Positions 1 through 5,662 are shown, counted from the first letter of the stretch. The stretch: DNA of 6,200 bases from Spirochaetia bacterium UBA5368 (GCA_002407865.1 DHPI01000070.1:19412-25611); one strand, 5' to 3'. Program-made: numbers and translations. Notes: a model not told the origin generated them from the sequence alone.

Positions 1-542
1 CGCAGGTCCTTCTCCGTGAGGCTCGGCGCTGAGATTGCGGTATCCGGAAGGTTGACCCCCTTGCGCGACGACACCATTCCGCCGTGAACGACCCGCACCC
101 TCACTTCATCCGTCCCGTTTGTTGACGTTATCTGAAGCTTGACCTTTCCGTCATCGATCAGTACGGTGCCACCCGGCGCGGCGTCGCGGGGAAAATCGGC
201 GTATGAAAGATACAGCCGCTCGCCGTTGCCGACGCACTCTTTCGTTACGATGGAAAGCTCCCTGCCCTCCTCCAGCAGCACGCTCCCGTTTCCCACCTCC
301 CCGATGCGCAGTTTTGGCCCCTGGAGGTCGGCAATAATACCAACGTGCGTGCCCAGTTCATCATTCAGATCTCGAATGGCCTCGATTACCCGCCTGTGCC
401 CATCGTGATCTCCGTGTGAAAAGTTCAACCTGCATGTGTCAATTCCCGCGCGAAACATCTTTCGCAGTACGTCCTTCGAGTCGCAGGCGGGCCCTATGGT
501 CGCGATAATTTTTGTCTGAGAACTATCGTTGATGTTTTTCAT
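1..542 (-). CDS. pyk: Pyruvate kinase, N-terminal part (runs off left edge)
   Basis: This gene encodes pyruvate kinase, the cytoplasmic last step of glycolysis (phosphoenolpyruvate + ADP to pyruvate + ATP). The first 180 residues are present and the rest lies beyond position 1. Visible motifs are TKIIATIGPA (residues 10-19), RLNFSHG (38-44, which in the family holds the substrate-contacting Arg and the K+-site Asn and Ser), DLQGPKLRIG (72-81), LIDDGKVKL (128-136) and GVNLP (162-166). The barrel domain opens the protein and the B domain starts near residue 75. DLQGPKLR replaces the DTKGPEIR found in many enterobacterial and Gram-positive enzymes; both forms are known. The ATG at 542-540 begins MKNINDSSQTK, close to where the family normally starts. 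A GAAAGG stretch lies about 13 bases upstream, so the ribosome binding site is weak or long-spaced. It reads in the same direction as the DUF429 gene, 159 bases away. Family assignment is very secure. Confidence 0.96.
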   Translation of the reverse strand, partial: MKNINDSSQTKIIATIGPACDSKDVLRKMFRAGIDTCRLNFSHGDHDGHRRVIEAIRDLNDELGTHVGIIADLQGPKLRIGEVGNGSVLLEEGRELSIVTKECVGNGERLYLSYADFPRDAAPGGTVLIDDGKVKLQITSTNGTDEVRVRVVHGGMVSSRKGVNLPDTAISAPSLTEKDL

Positions 543-633
543 GGAATATACTTTTACCTTTCATATAATGAGTGACTATAAAAAATCCACCACAATTGGA
601 AAGAAAAATTTTTTCACTGAAATGATACATCTG

Positions 634-697
634 TGCCGCCGCCCTGTCAGCAATTTTTATAACGCGACGGCGGCATGCGGATACACGCATGTGCCGC
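634..697 (-). promoter_or_regulatory. Competing hairpins between the DUF429 gene and pyk
   Basis: Two stem-loops share one arm. Plus-strand segment 668-675 (CGGCGGCA) pairs perfectly with 634-641 (TGCCGCCG) across a 26-base loop. The overlapping segment 670-679 instead pairs with 686-697 to give a ten-pair stem with a 2-base bulge and a 6-base loop. On the minus strand the second hairpin begins four bases after the DUF429 stop codon, and the first ends about 90 bases before the pyk start. No clean T-run follows either stem, so a classic intrinsic terminator is not supported. A 3'-end stabilising structure, a weak terminator or a leader switch for pyk are all possible. The pairing is seen directly; any function is inferred. 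Confidence 0.4.
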
Positions 698-701
698 TTC
701 G

Positions 702-1373
702 TTACACACCGTCCCGTTTAATCACGAAATATTCCGGTTTGTAATGAATTATAGAAATATCGTTATCGCTGCACGGCAGCACTATTGCATTAAAAATTCC
801 CTTTCGATAAAATAAGCCCGATAGCGCGCACAACAGTGAATCGACCTCCCCATCGTGGGTAAAAACATGTTCGGATTCCAGCATATACCCTTTATTGTTC
901 AGCAATTCAACCATCGCGGTTAGTATCATGCTGAAATCGGTAAAATCCCTGTCCTTATATGTATCGATTACATTATCAATATTCAGACCCATCAAATACG
1001 CTGTCGCTCTCGGGTGAGTTTCAAATATCCTCTCCCGGTTTTTCAGATATTTCAATAAATACATGCCCCTGAGCGGAACCGCCATTAAGCTGTGAGATGA
1101 AGACACAATGTTTGCGGGATGATTCTCCCTTTTCAGAATGTCCCGTAACAAAATATCCGAATCCCTCATTCCGTTTTCTTTATCCGCCGGATACGTAAGC
1201 GGCGCATCGATACAGATAATTTCATACTCTGTTTTATTGATATGGCCGGCCAGCTCGATAATACTGCCCCTGTGTTTGATTATTTCTGTAATGGTAATCC
1301 TGTTATCATTGACGCGTATCCGGCACAGCCATGTATTTTTCGCTCCGGCAATATCAAGGCCGTAAAAATTCAT
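702..1373 (-). CDS. DUF429 family protein (predicted RNase H-like fold)
   Basis: A 223-residue protein that I assign to DUF429, a family predicted to have an RNase H-like nuclease fold but with no established substrate. Matches to the family pattern are GLDIAGAKN (residues 5-13), IICIDAPLTYP (52-62), R70-x-x-D73 followed by LLR (75-77), a PLRGMYLL segment (100-107), ETHPRATAYLMGL (118-130) and THDGEVDSLLCALSGL (172-187). The conserved acidic residues D7, D56, E118, and D174 or D178 are present and could form an acidic centre. The ATG at 1373-1371 is chosen over one five codons upstream because GGGAG lies about 5 bases before it, while the upstream ATG has no Shine-Dalgarno sequence. It is 82 bases downstream of the TPR gene on the same strand, so co-transcription is possible. 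The family call is good; the biochemical role is unknown. Confidence 0.8.
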   Translation of the reverse strand: MNFYGLDIAGAKNTWLCRIRVNDNRITITEIIKHRGSIIELAGHINKTEYEIICIDAPLTYPADKENGMRDSDILLRDILKRENHPANIVSSSHSLMAVPLRGMYLLKYLKNRERIFETHPRATAYLMGLNIDNVIDTYKDRDFTDFSMILTAMVELLNNKGYMLESEHVFTHDGEVDSLLCALSGLFYRKGIFNAIVLPCSDNDISIIHYKPEYFVIKRDGV

Positions 1374-1455
1374 ACCATCTCCCGGCATTTCAATTATCGT
1401 TGCACATCATTTCACCGCAACAGTGTAAATGACAGCACATGGCGTACAGGCGTGG

Positions 1456-2655
1456 TTATCTTTTATTGTCATATTCACTCAACGCATTATCAATTGTCTT
1501 GAATACAGGATGATCCGGCTTGAATACTTTTGAAAAATGTTCTTTCGCCTTTATAAAAGAATCCTTTGATTTATCGATGTTATTTATTTTAGAATAAAAA
1601 GCCGCCTGATAAAAACATAAATTACCCAGTATTTCATTTTCCTTATAAACGCTTAAGTTTCTCGCGAAAAATTTCTCCAGTTCCTTCTCCTGATGAAAGC
1701 CCAGATAATCGTCAGTTATAAATTTCGTTACATTCGGCCATGTCGGATGCCGCGCAAACATTTTATCCGCCGCCGCGTTCGCGTCATCGATTTTATTCAT
1801 TGTCAGATATGTTATAAGAAGGCCATTGTGGGTATAAAAGTCATCGGGGTACAGCTCTATCCCCCTGCTGAAATATACCACCGCACTTTGATAATCGCTG
1901 TTTTTCAGATATATATTGCCAAGCATCTTTGCCGCATCGGATTTATACTCGTTATCGGAATAGAGGTCGAACGCTTTCTTCGCGCAGGGAATGCTGTTTT
2001 TATAATCATTTTCCAGATAATAAAGATATGCCAGGTTATACACGCTGCTCGCGTAATCCTGATTCATCTTGATTGAATCAAGAAAATACCGTTTTGCGCT
2101 TTTCACGTCGTTATTCTCCACCGCGATAGCGCCAATTACAAATAGTGAATAGTAATCATACACATTGAGTTTTTGCGCCTTTAAAAAATTTGTTTTTGCC
2201 TTTTCAAGCAATTCCTTATCGCTGATCAACCATCGATTCGAATACTTCAATTTTACTTCATAATAATAATTCCCCAGCGCATAATAGAGTTTCCCGTTAT
2301 CGGGATTCTTTTTTATTAATTCAGACAGTATCGTATCGACCGGCAATGTGTACAATGAATACGATCCCGCCTTTCCCCGCACATCCATTATGTCCCTGTT
2401 TTCGTCGATATCCACCAGCGCGAATTGCTGATGCATAATGCTCTGGGCAAAATAGTTTAAAGCTATGTCAATTTTTTTCAACACAACATCAATATCAGTT
2501 TTATTCTCATCATTGCGTAACAATAACTGAAAAGCGGAATTATATTTCTTCTTTGCGATTAAATCATCCGCATTTTTAATAATGTCAGTTGCAGCGGTCG
2601 GATATGAATACGACGGCAGCAGCAGCATACCAATAAGCAGTATTATTTTTCTCAT
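1456..2655 (-). CDS. Exported tetratricopeptide-repeat protein
   Basis: A 399-residue TPR protein. Residues 1-21 (MRKIILLIGMLLLPSYSYPT...) look like a Sec signal peptide, with cleavage probably near residues 17-23; there is no lipobox cysteine, so a periplasmic or outer-membrane-associated location is more likely than a lipoprotein. TPR-like helical hairpins lie at roughly 121-166 (with an insert), 167-200, 201-234, 238-271, 272-305 and 344-377, marked by ALGNYYYE, VYNLAYLYYLENDYKNSI and MLGNIYLKNSDYQSAVVYFSRGIELYP. No catalytic domain is visible, so a scaffold role in an envelope complex is the natural inference, with the partner unknown. The ATG at 2655 is preferred over one eleven codons upstream because GGGGAG (2668-2663) sits 7 bases before it and the signal peptide then starts at residue 1. 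The gene is distinctly AT-rich compared with the oxidoreductase in this window. Confidence 0.85.
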   Translation of the reverse strand: MRKIILLIGMLLLPSYSYPTAATDIIKNADDLIAKKKYNSAFQLLLRNDENKTDIDVVLKKIDIALNYFAQSIMHQQFALVDIDENRDIMDVRGKAGSYSLYTLPVDTILSELIKKNPDNGKLYYALGNYYYEVKLKYSNRWLISDKELLEKAKTNFLKAQKLNVYDYYSLFVIGAIAVENNDVKSAKRYFLDSIKMNQDYASSVYNLAYLYYLENDYKNSIPCAKKAFDLYSDNEYKSDAAKMLGNIYLKNSDYQSAVVYFSRGIELYPDDFYTHNGLLITYLTMNKIDDANAAADKMFARHPTWPNVTKFITDDYLGFHQEKELEKFFARNLSVYKENEILGNLCFYQAAFYSKINNIDKSKDSFIKAKEHFSKVFKPDHPVFKTIDNALSEYDNKR

Positions 2656-3046
2656 ACACAAACTCCCCTGGCAATAAAGTGTGAGCATATTTCATATAAC
2701 GGTACGGCCGCCGGCCGGCGAAACATGGGTACGCCAGAGACAAAACGACGTCAGAGGCGGGGCACGGCGTAATACATAAACCGAGTTTTGTCGCGGTATG
2801 GGCATAAATCAACAGGCCGGCACAAACCGGCAGCGGCAATGCCGGATTAGTTGCCATCATGCAGCATTTTACTGTCAATTACAACAAAAGCAATTACGTA
2901 ATCGTGAACGGCTTTGCTTTTTTCTGAAAATATAATCGATAAAAATCAAATAAAACCAAGCATCAATTTCACAAACGACCTTATATATGATTTATATATA
3001 GTGGTTTACTTTTTGGGGTACAGTACTAAACCTACTTTTCTCCTTC
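2656..3046. other. Non-coding region upstream of the TPR gene
   Basis: About 390 bases without a convincing gene. The half nearest the TPR gene is GC-rich and structured: a perfect 12-bp palindrome CGCCGGCCGGCG at 2709-2720, and a CCGGC-type arm at 2827-2832 that can pair with either 2816-2820 or 2840-2845. The half nearest the IS end is AT-rich, with TTATATAT at 2981-2988 repeated at 2992-2999 (11-base period) and an inverted repeat GGTTTA/TAAACC at 3003-3008 and 3027-3032 enclosing GTACAGTAC. A minus-strand reading frame at 2878-2585 starts with TTG, lacks a ribosome binding site and overlaps the TPR start, so I do not treat it as a gene. Confidence 0.6.
2866..2893 (-). promoter_or_regulatory. 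Possible sigma-70-type promoter for the TPR gene
   Basis: On the minus strand TTGCTT (2893-2888) and TAAAAT (2871-2866) are 16 bases apart, a reasonable fit to -35 and -10 elements. Transcription would start near 2859, giving an untranslated leader of about 200 bases that includes the GC-rich hairpins. AT-rich sequence gives such matches by chance, so this is only a candidate. Confidence 0.28.
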
Positions 3047-3052
3047 TGTCAA
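3025..3052 (-). promoter_or_regulatory. Outward promoter-like element at the IS21-type end
   Basis: On the minus strand a perfect TTGACA (3052-3047) forms the outermost bases of the probable IS right end. A TTTAGT match to the -10 box (3030-3025) follows after a 16-base spacer, in flanking DNA. IS21-family elements are known to carry an outward -35 at the right end that makes a strong promoter when joined to a -10. Here the flanking -10 is moderate (4 of 6). If active it would transcribe towards the TPR gene, whose start is about 360 bases away. Confidence 0.4.
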
Positions 3053-3490
3053 GTTGTAAAAATCGAAAAAACGCCTATTGATATTTTACGACTCTGTAAG
3101 CCGGTAACTCGGGCCGTCGATGACAAAACGGATGGCCTGGTGTATAACGCGATTGATCACCGCTAAGGCGAGAAGCGGATTCTGGAAGAGTGAAAACCAT
3201 TCACTCACTTCCCTGTTCGAAGTGATGATACTCGACCGACGCTCGTACCGCCCGCAGACGATCTCGTAAACGTCCGTCTGTTCGCGGATGGTCAAATTGA
3301 CGAGACCGAAGTCGTCGAGCACGAGGAGCGGCACATCGATAACGTGTTTGAATCGTCGATCGAACGAGCCTTCGCCGACGGCGCCGTGGAGCCAGGAGAG
3401 AAGCGTCCCCGCACGCGCAAGTCGTAGTGTCGCGATGGCACGGATGCCAAGGAGCGCCTTCTCCCCGGTGCTGCACACCCAAACTCAACG
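3047..3490 (-). mobile_element. IS21-family insertion sequence, right-end remnant
   Basis: Only the right end of the element is present. The inferred terminus is at 3047, where the plus strand begins TGTCAAG and the minus strand therefore ends in CA, as expected for the TG...CA ends of IS21-family elements. Just inside are related GTAAAA-type motifs in opposite orientation (3056-3062 and 3081-3089), suggestive of the repeated binding sites in IS21 ends. The istB remnant stops 34 bases inside the terminus. The element stops abruptly near 3480-3490, at the GC-rich repeat. There is no istA transposase and no left end, so it cannot move on its own. The exact termini are inferred, not aligned. Confidence 0.65.
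3086..3478 (-). pseudogene. istB: IstB-like transposition helper ATPase, C-terminal remnant
   Basis: The frame encodes 130 residues matching the C-terminal half of IstB, the AAA+ ATPase that assists the IS21 transposase IstA; intact proteins are roughly 250 residues. Clear features are RAGTLLSWLHGAVGEGSFDRRF (residues 22-43), the Walker B strand LLVLDDFGL (51-59), IITSNRE (84-90, sensor-1 region), NPLLALAVINRVIHQA (100-115) and the C-terminal DGPSYRL. The N-terminal DNA-binding region is missing. Where a GxxGTGKT Walker A is expected only STGEK (3-7) remains, and the stretch between it and RAGTLL is shorter than usual, suggesting an internal deletion as well as truncation. The apparent GTG start at 3478 has no ribosome binding site and is probably just where the frame opens beside the repeat. 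No functional ATPase is expected. Confidence 0.85.
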
Positions 3491-3674
3491 CCCTCATCCC
3501 CCTGCCCCTTCTCCCATCCAAGAAATTGAAGAGTGAGAAGGGGAGATATATGGCACAAAACTAAAACTGAAAAACCTGAAATTTTATGACACGAACATCC
3601 CCCCTCTCTGTTTCGGAGCTCACTTCTACCCACATTTTTTTATTATGGGGGAGAGGGGTACCAAGGGGGTGAGG
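3491..3674. mobile_element. MITE-like element with GC-rich inverted arms
   Basis: The left arm at 3491-3516 (CCCTCATCCCCCTGCCCCTT and on) is an imperfect reverse complement of the right arm at 3646-3674 (TGGGGGAGAGGGG, TACCAA, GGGGGTGAGG). A shorter inner inverted pair is AGTGAG at 3532-3537 with CTCACT at 3619-3624. The roughly 130 bases between the arms are AT-richer and have no coding sign. Poly-C/poly-G arms of this kind (CCTCACCCCC...CCCTCTCCC) recur as dispersed repeats in many bacterial genomes. The element abuts the broken end of the IS21 remnant on one side and the broken N-terminus of the mntA remnant on the other. No target-site duplication is visible. It may be one non-autonomous element or two repeat copies in opposite orientation. 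Confidence 0.55.
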
Positions 3675-3756
3675 TCTGACAAGTCACGGGGTGCGATAGC
3701 GCGGGTGAGGGCCCTTAGGTTCGGCGGGCGCGGGCACCAACCTGGTGCTGACAGTC
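3675..3756. repeat. GC-rich repeat debris between the MITE-like arm and the mntA remnant
   Basis: This stretch has a second copy of GGGTGAGG (3703-3710; first copy at 3667-3674) and a hairpin GCACCA-ACC-TGGTGC within 3732-3755. It is much GC-richer than the nucleotidyltransferase code that follows, and when translated it gives arginine- and glycine-rich sequence unlike any MntA N-terminus. I read it as repeat-derived DNA that replaced the 5' end of mntA. Confidence 0.45.
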
Positions 3757-4075
3757 GGATAAAGCTATGCATTCTTTACGGCTCGGCGGCTTCAGGCACG
3801 CTTACAAAACGCAACGACATAGCTATTGCGGGAGAAAGTAAATTCGATAAAGTGAGTCTTGCGGATTTACAGACAATCCTGTCCCATAAACTTGGATATG
3901 AAGTTGACCTGGTCAACATTAAAAGAGCCGAAAATCTAATCATGCGGGAAATATTAAAAGGCGGCATTGTGCGTATTACAAAAGACACCCGTTTTTATGC
4001 TGAATGTATCAAAAAAGTAATCTATTTCAATGAAGATGTTCTCCACAGCATGAGGATGATACTCAGGAAACGCGC

Positions 4076-4082
4076 AAGGAGG
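4076..4082 (+). promoter_or_regulatory. Consensus Shine-Dalgarno site of the hepT remnant
   Basis: AAGGAGG lies seven bases before a GTG start codon at 4090, inside the last codons of the mntA remnant. This is the translationally coupled layout expected for a toxin-antitoxin pair, and it fixes the hepT start even though the gene body is gone. Confidence 0.7.
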
Positions 4083-4089
4083 TTTACCG

Positions 4090-4197
4090 GTGGACATTGA
4101 TATCATTCTGAAAAAAACAGATTGTCCCGGCAGGCGGGAGTACCCGCCGTATCCCGTCATTTCGCGACAAACCGCCTGCCATCCCGCGCGCAGATAA
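4090..4197 (+). pseudogene. HepT-like toxin, 5' stub only
   Basis: A GTG at 4090 after a consensus Shine-Dalgarno opens a 35-codon frame beginning VDIDIILKKTD. That resembles the MD-x-D-x-I-L-x-K-I/L start of HepT/DUF86 HEPN-domain RNases, the usual partners of MntA. After residue 11 (about position 4122) similarity stops, where a full toxin would run for well over 100 residues. The rest reads through GC-rich sequence with a hairpin (4133-4148) and ends at TAA 4195-4197 inside the 3' end of the convergent oxidoreductase gene. The RX4HXY catalytic region of HepT is absent. The eleven matching residues are few; position, overlap with mntA and the Shine-Dalgarno carry most of the weight. Confidence 0.55.
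4111..4148 (-). terminator. Possible terminator of the FAD oxidoreductase gene
   Basis: A perfect 6-bp stem, GGCGGG (4133-4138) and CCCGCC (4143-4148), closes a 4-base loop. On the minus strand it begins eight bases after the oxidoreductase stop codon. Seven consecutive T residues follow on that strand at 4117-4111, but 15 bases from the stem base, which is too far for a textbook intrinsic terminator. It may be weak, or the hairpin may simply be repeat debris. Confidence 0.35.
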
Positions 4198-5662
4198 TCT
4201 GCGCGACATGGCGCCCCGTATACAGCGCCGAAGGAAGTCCGCCGCCCGGCGACACCCACTGCCCGATCATGTAAAAGTTTGTAAGGCCGGGAAGCTCTTT
4301 TTTCATCTGCGTAAACCCCATCCTGGGGTCCATCACCCATCCCTCGAAACTGCCCTTCCAGTTGTTGGTATAGCGTATCACAGTCGAGGGCGTCGAGACA
4401 TCGACCACCTCGATCTTCGAGCGTATGTTTTTAAAACGCTTCCCGAGAACGCGGATGATGTCGCGCGCTATCCTGTCCTTTTCGGCGGTATACTTTTTCA
4501 GGTTGTTTTCTTTCAGATCGACCCAGTAGCGGTAATTGTCCGTGGGGATAAGTATCATAATAACCGACTTACCCTTTGGGGCGAGCGTCGGGTCGAAGTT
4601 CATGATCCGGTAACCGATATTGTCAATGTTTGTCCGGTCGTCGATGACCAGCGGCTTTTCAAGCAGCATGCAGACCATCGAGGGCTCGTTCTCAAACGCA
4701 TCGGCAACGCCGAGCGACACCTGCAGGTACGATGGAAAGGTCAGGTAATCATCATAATACGACTGTATGGTTTTATCAATAAATTTACCACCAAGCATGT
4801 CGAATATCGTGTAATGGCCGTCGGCCGCCGAGATGACAATATCCGCGCGGTGCTCGGCGCCGTTTTCCAGCACAATTCCCGTCGCGCGCGCATGCGGCGC
4901 GGCGCCTTCCGTGACGATGCGCGCCACCTTCGACCGGTAGCGCATTTCCCCGCCCAGCTCCAGATATTTCTTCTCGATAAGCCGCGAAAAATGCAGCGAT
5001 CCGCCGATCGGATACCCCGCACTGCGCCTGTTGAACCACGCCATGGTGATCATCTGAAACAGCACTGACATTTCAGGAAGAAACATCAGATCGAAGGTTT
5101 TCCGCAAGAGCGGATTGCGGCAGCGCGCGGCAAAATCCTTCGCCGATATCTTCACATATTTTTTGAGGTCGCCCATATACGGCAGGCTTTTTACCAGCAT
5201 CTTCACGATATCGGTCAACCGGAACAGTTCGGGCGGAATATCATTCGGCGGATCAAAGGCCGTAAATTTTCTCACGACATTCGCGAACTCGCGTATTACA
5301 TCCGCGTCTTCGGGCGCCTTGTCCAGAAACTCGCGCTCCAATTTGTCGACATCGGCGTACACGATTATTTGCGATCCATCGGCGCCCTCCACCCGCATGT
5401 ATTCATCATACTCGTGGATTTGAAGCTTCTCCATATCTATGATCTCGTTCCACATGCCGTATATGCTGTTGTTCGGCTGCGCGCCCATCAGCCAGTGAAT
5501 GCATCCATCAATGGTATAGCGTTTTCTTTTCCACGAGGTGCACAACCCGCCGGGCAGGGTATGAAGCTCGAATATCCTGGTATCGTAACCGTTTCTTTGC
5601 AGGTGGCATCCGGCGGTGAGGCCCGCGACACCCGCGCCGATGATGATAATCTTCTTCTTCAT
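4157..5662 (-). CDS. FAD-dependent oxidoreductase, CrtI / retinol saturase-like
   Basis: A complete 501-residue flavoprotein of the phytoene desaturase/retinol saturase-like superfamily (COG1233 type). The N-terminus is a Rossmann dinucleotide-binding fold: IIIIGAGVAGLTAGCHL (residues 5-21; GxGxxG = G9, G11, G14), then E32 at the end of the second strand, where the FAD ribose is bound. PGGLCTSW (37-44) is characteristic of the superfamily. YPIGGSLHFSRLI (217-229) with GGEMRYRSKVARI (237-249) forms the second conserved block, and GQWVSPGGGLPSALYTGRHVAQII (467-490) is the C-terminal FAD-binding motif. Length fits the family at about 500. No carotenoid biosynthesis gene is adjacent, so the substrate could be a carotenoid, retinoid or another lipid. 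Of two in-frame ATGs, 5662 is chosen: AAGGAG (5679-5674) lies 11 bases before it but only 2 before the ATG at 5671. It is convergent with the hepT remnant and divergent from purC. Confidence 0.88.
   Translation of the reverse strand: MKKKIIIIGAGVAGLTAGCHLQRNGYDTRIFELHTLPGGLCTSWKRKRYTIDGCIHWLMGAQPNNSIYGMWNEIIDMEKLQIHEYDEYMRVEGADGSQIIVYADVDKLEREFLDKAPEDADVIREFANVVRKFTAFDPPNDIPPELFRLTDIVKMLVKSLPYMGDLKKYVKISAKDFAARCRNPLLRKTFDLMFLPEMSVLFQMITMAWFNRRSAGYPIGGSLHFSRLIEKKYLELGGEMRYRSKVARIVTEGAAPHARATGIVLENGAEHRADIVISAADGHYTIFDMLGGKFIDKTIQSYYDDYLTFPSYLQVSLGVADAFENEPSMVCMLLEKPLVIDDRTNIDNIGYRIMNFDPTLAPKGKSVIMILIPTDNYRYWVDLKENNLKKYTAEKDRIARDIIRVLGKRFKNIRSKIEVVDVSTPSTVIRYTNNWKGSFEGWVMDPRMGFTQMKKELPGLTNFYMIGQWVSPGGGLPSALYTGRHVAQIICARDGRRFVAK

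Larger units (their letters stand above)
3645..4100 (+). pseudogene. MntA-like nucleotidyltransferase antitoxin, broken N-terminus and altered active site
   Basis: The open frame codes 151 residues, but homology to MntA-type minimal nucleotidyltransferases begins only near residue 39 (about 3759) at IKLCILYGSAASG. In the known HepT/MntA (type VII) toxin-antitoxin pairs, MntA neutralises the HepT RNase by adding AMP to it, using a GSX10DXD motif. Here the motif reads G46-S47-X10-D58-I59-A60: the second aspartate is alanine (codon GCT, 3822-3824; GAT would restore Asp). The later aspartate of EVDLV (D88) is kept. The C-terminal helices (FYAECIKKVIYFNEDVLHSMRMIL, 117-140) look normal. Residues 1-38 are encoded by repeat-like GC-rich DNA, the ATG at 3645 lies inside the repeat arm, and no Shine-Dalgarno sequence precedes it. 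A chimeric product could be made, but AMP-transfer activity is doubtful. The stop overlaps the hepT-like start. Confidence 0.75.

Noticed and set aside
139..408. Plus-strand frame antisense to pyk
   Set aside because: It is the shadow of a highly conserved gene; its serine/proline-rich composition comes from the opposite strand.
1693..2076. Plus-strand frame antisense to the TPR gene
   Set aside because: It is a mirror of the TPR coding sequence with no ribosome binding site and no plausible family.
2585..2878. 97-residue minus-strand frame upstream of and overlapping the TPR gene start
   Set aside because: It starts at TTG without a ribosome binding site, runs through hairpin-rich leader DNA, overlaps the well-supported TPR start and has no recognisable motif.
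2872..2881. Perfect TTGACA at 2878-2873 on the minus strand as a promoter -35
   Set aside because: No -10-like hexamer is found 15-19 bases downstream of it, so the overlapping TTGCTT/TAAAAT pair was preferred.
3201..3633. Alternative minus-strand frames across the istB remnant and the MITE-like element
   Set aside because: They are arginine-rich out-of-frame readings of istB; only the frame ending at 3086 shows IstB motifs.
3086..4100. CRISPR array or repeat cluster in the island
   Set aside because: The G-rich and C-rich arms are only two imperfect inverted copies with no regular spacers.
4208..5068. 286-residue plus-strand frame antisense to the FAD oxidoreductase
   Set aside because: The minus strand carries complete FAD-binding motifs; the antisense product is basic, low in structure and has no family resemblance.
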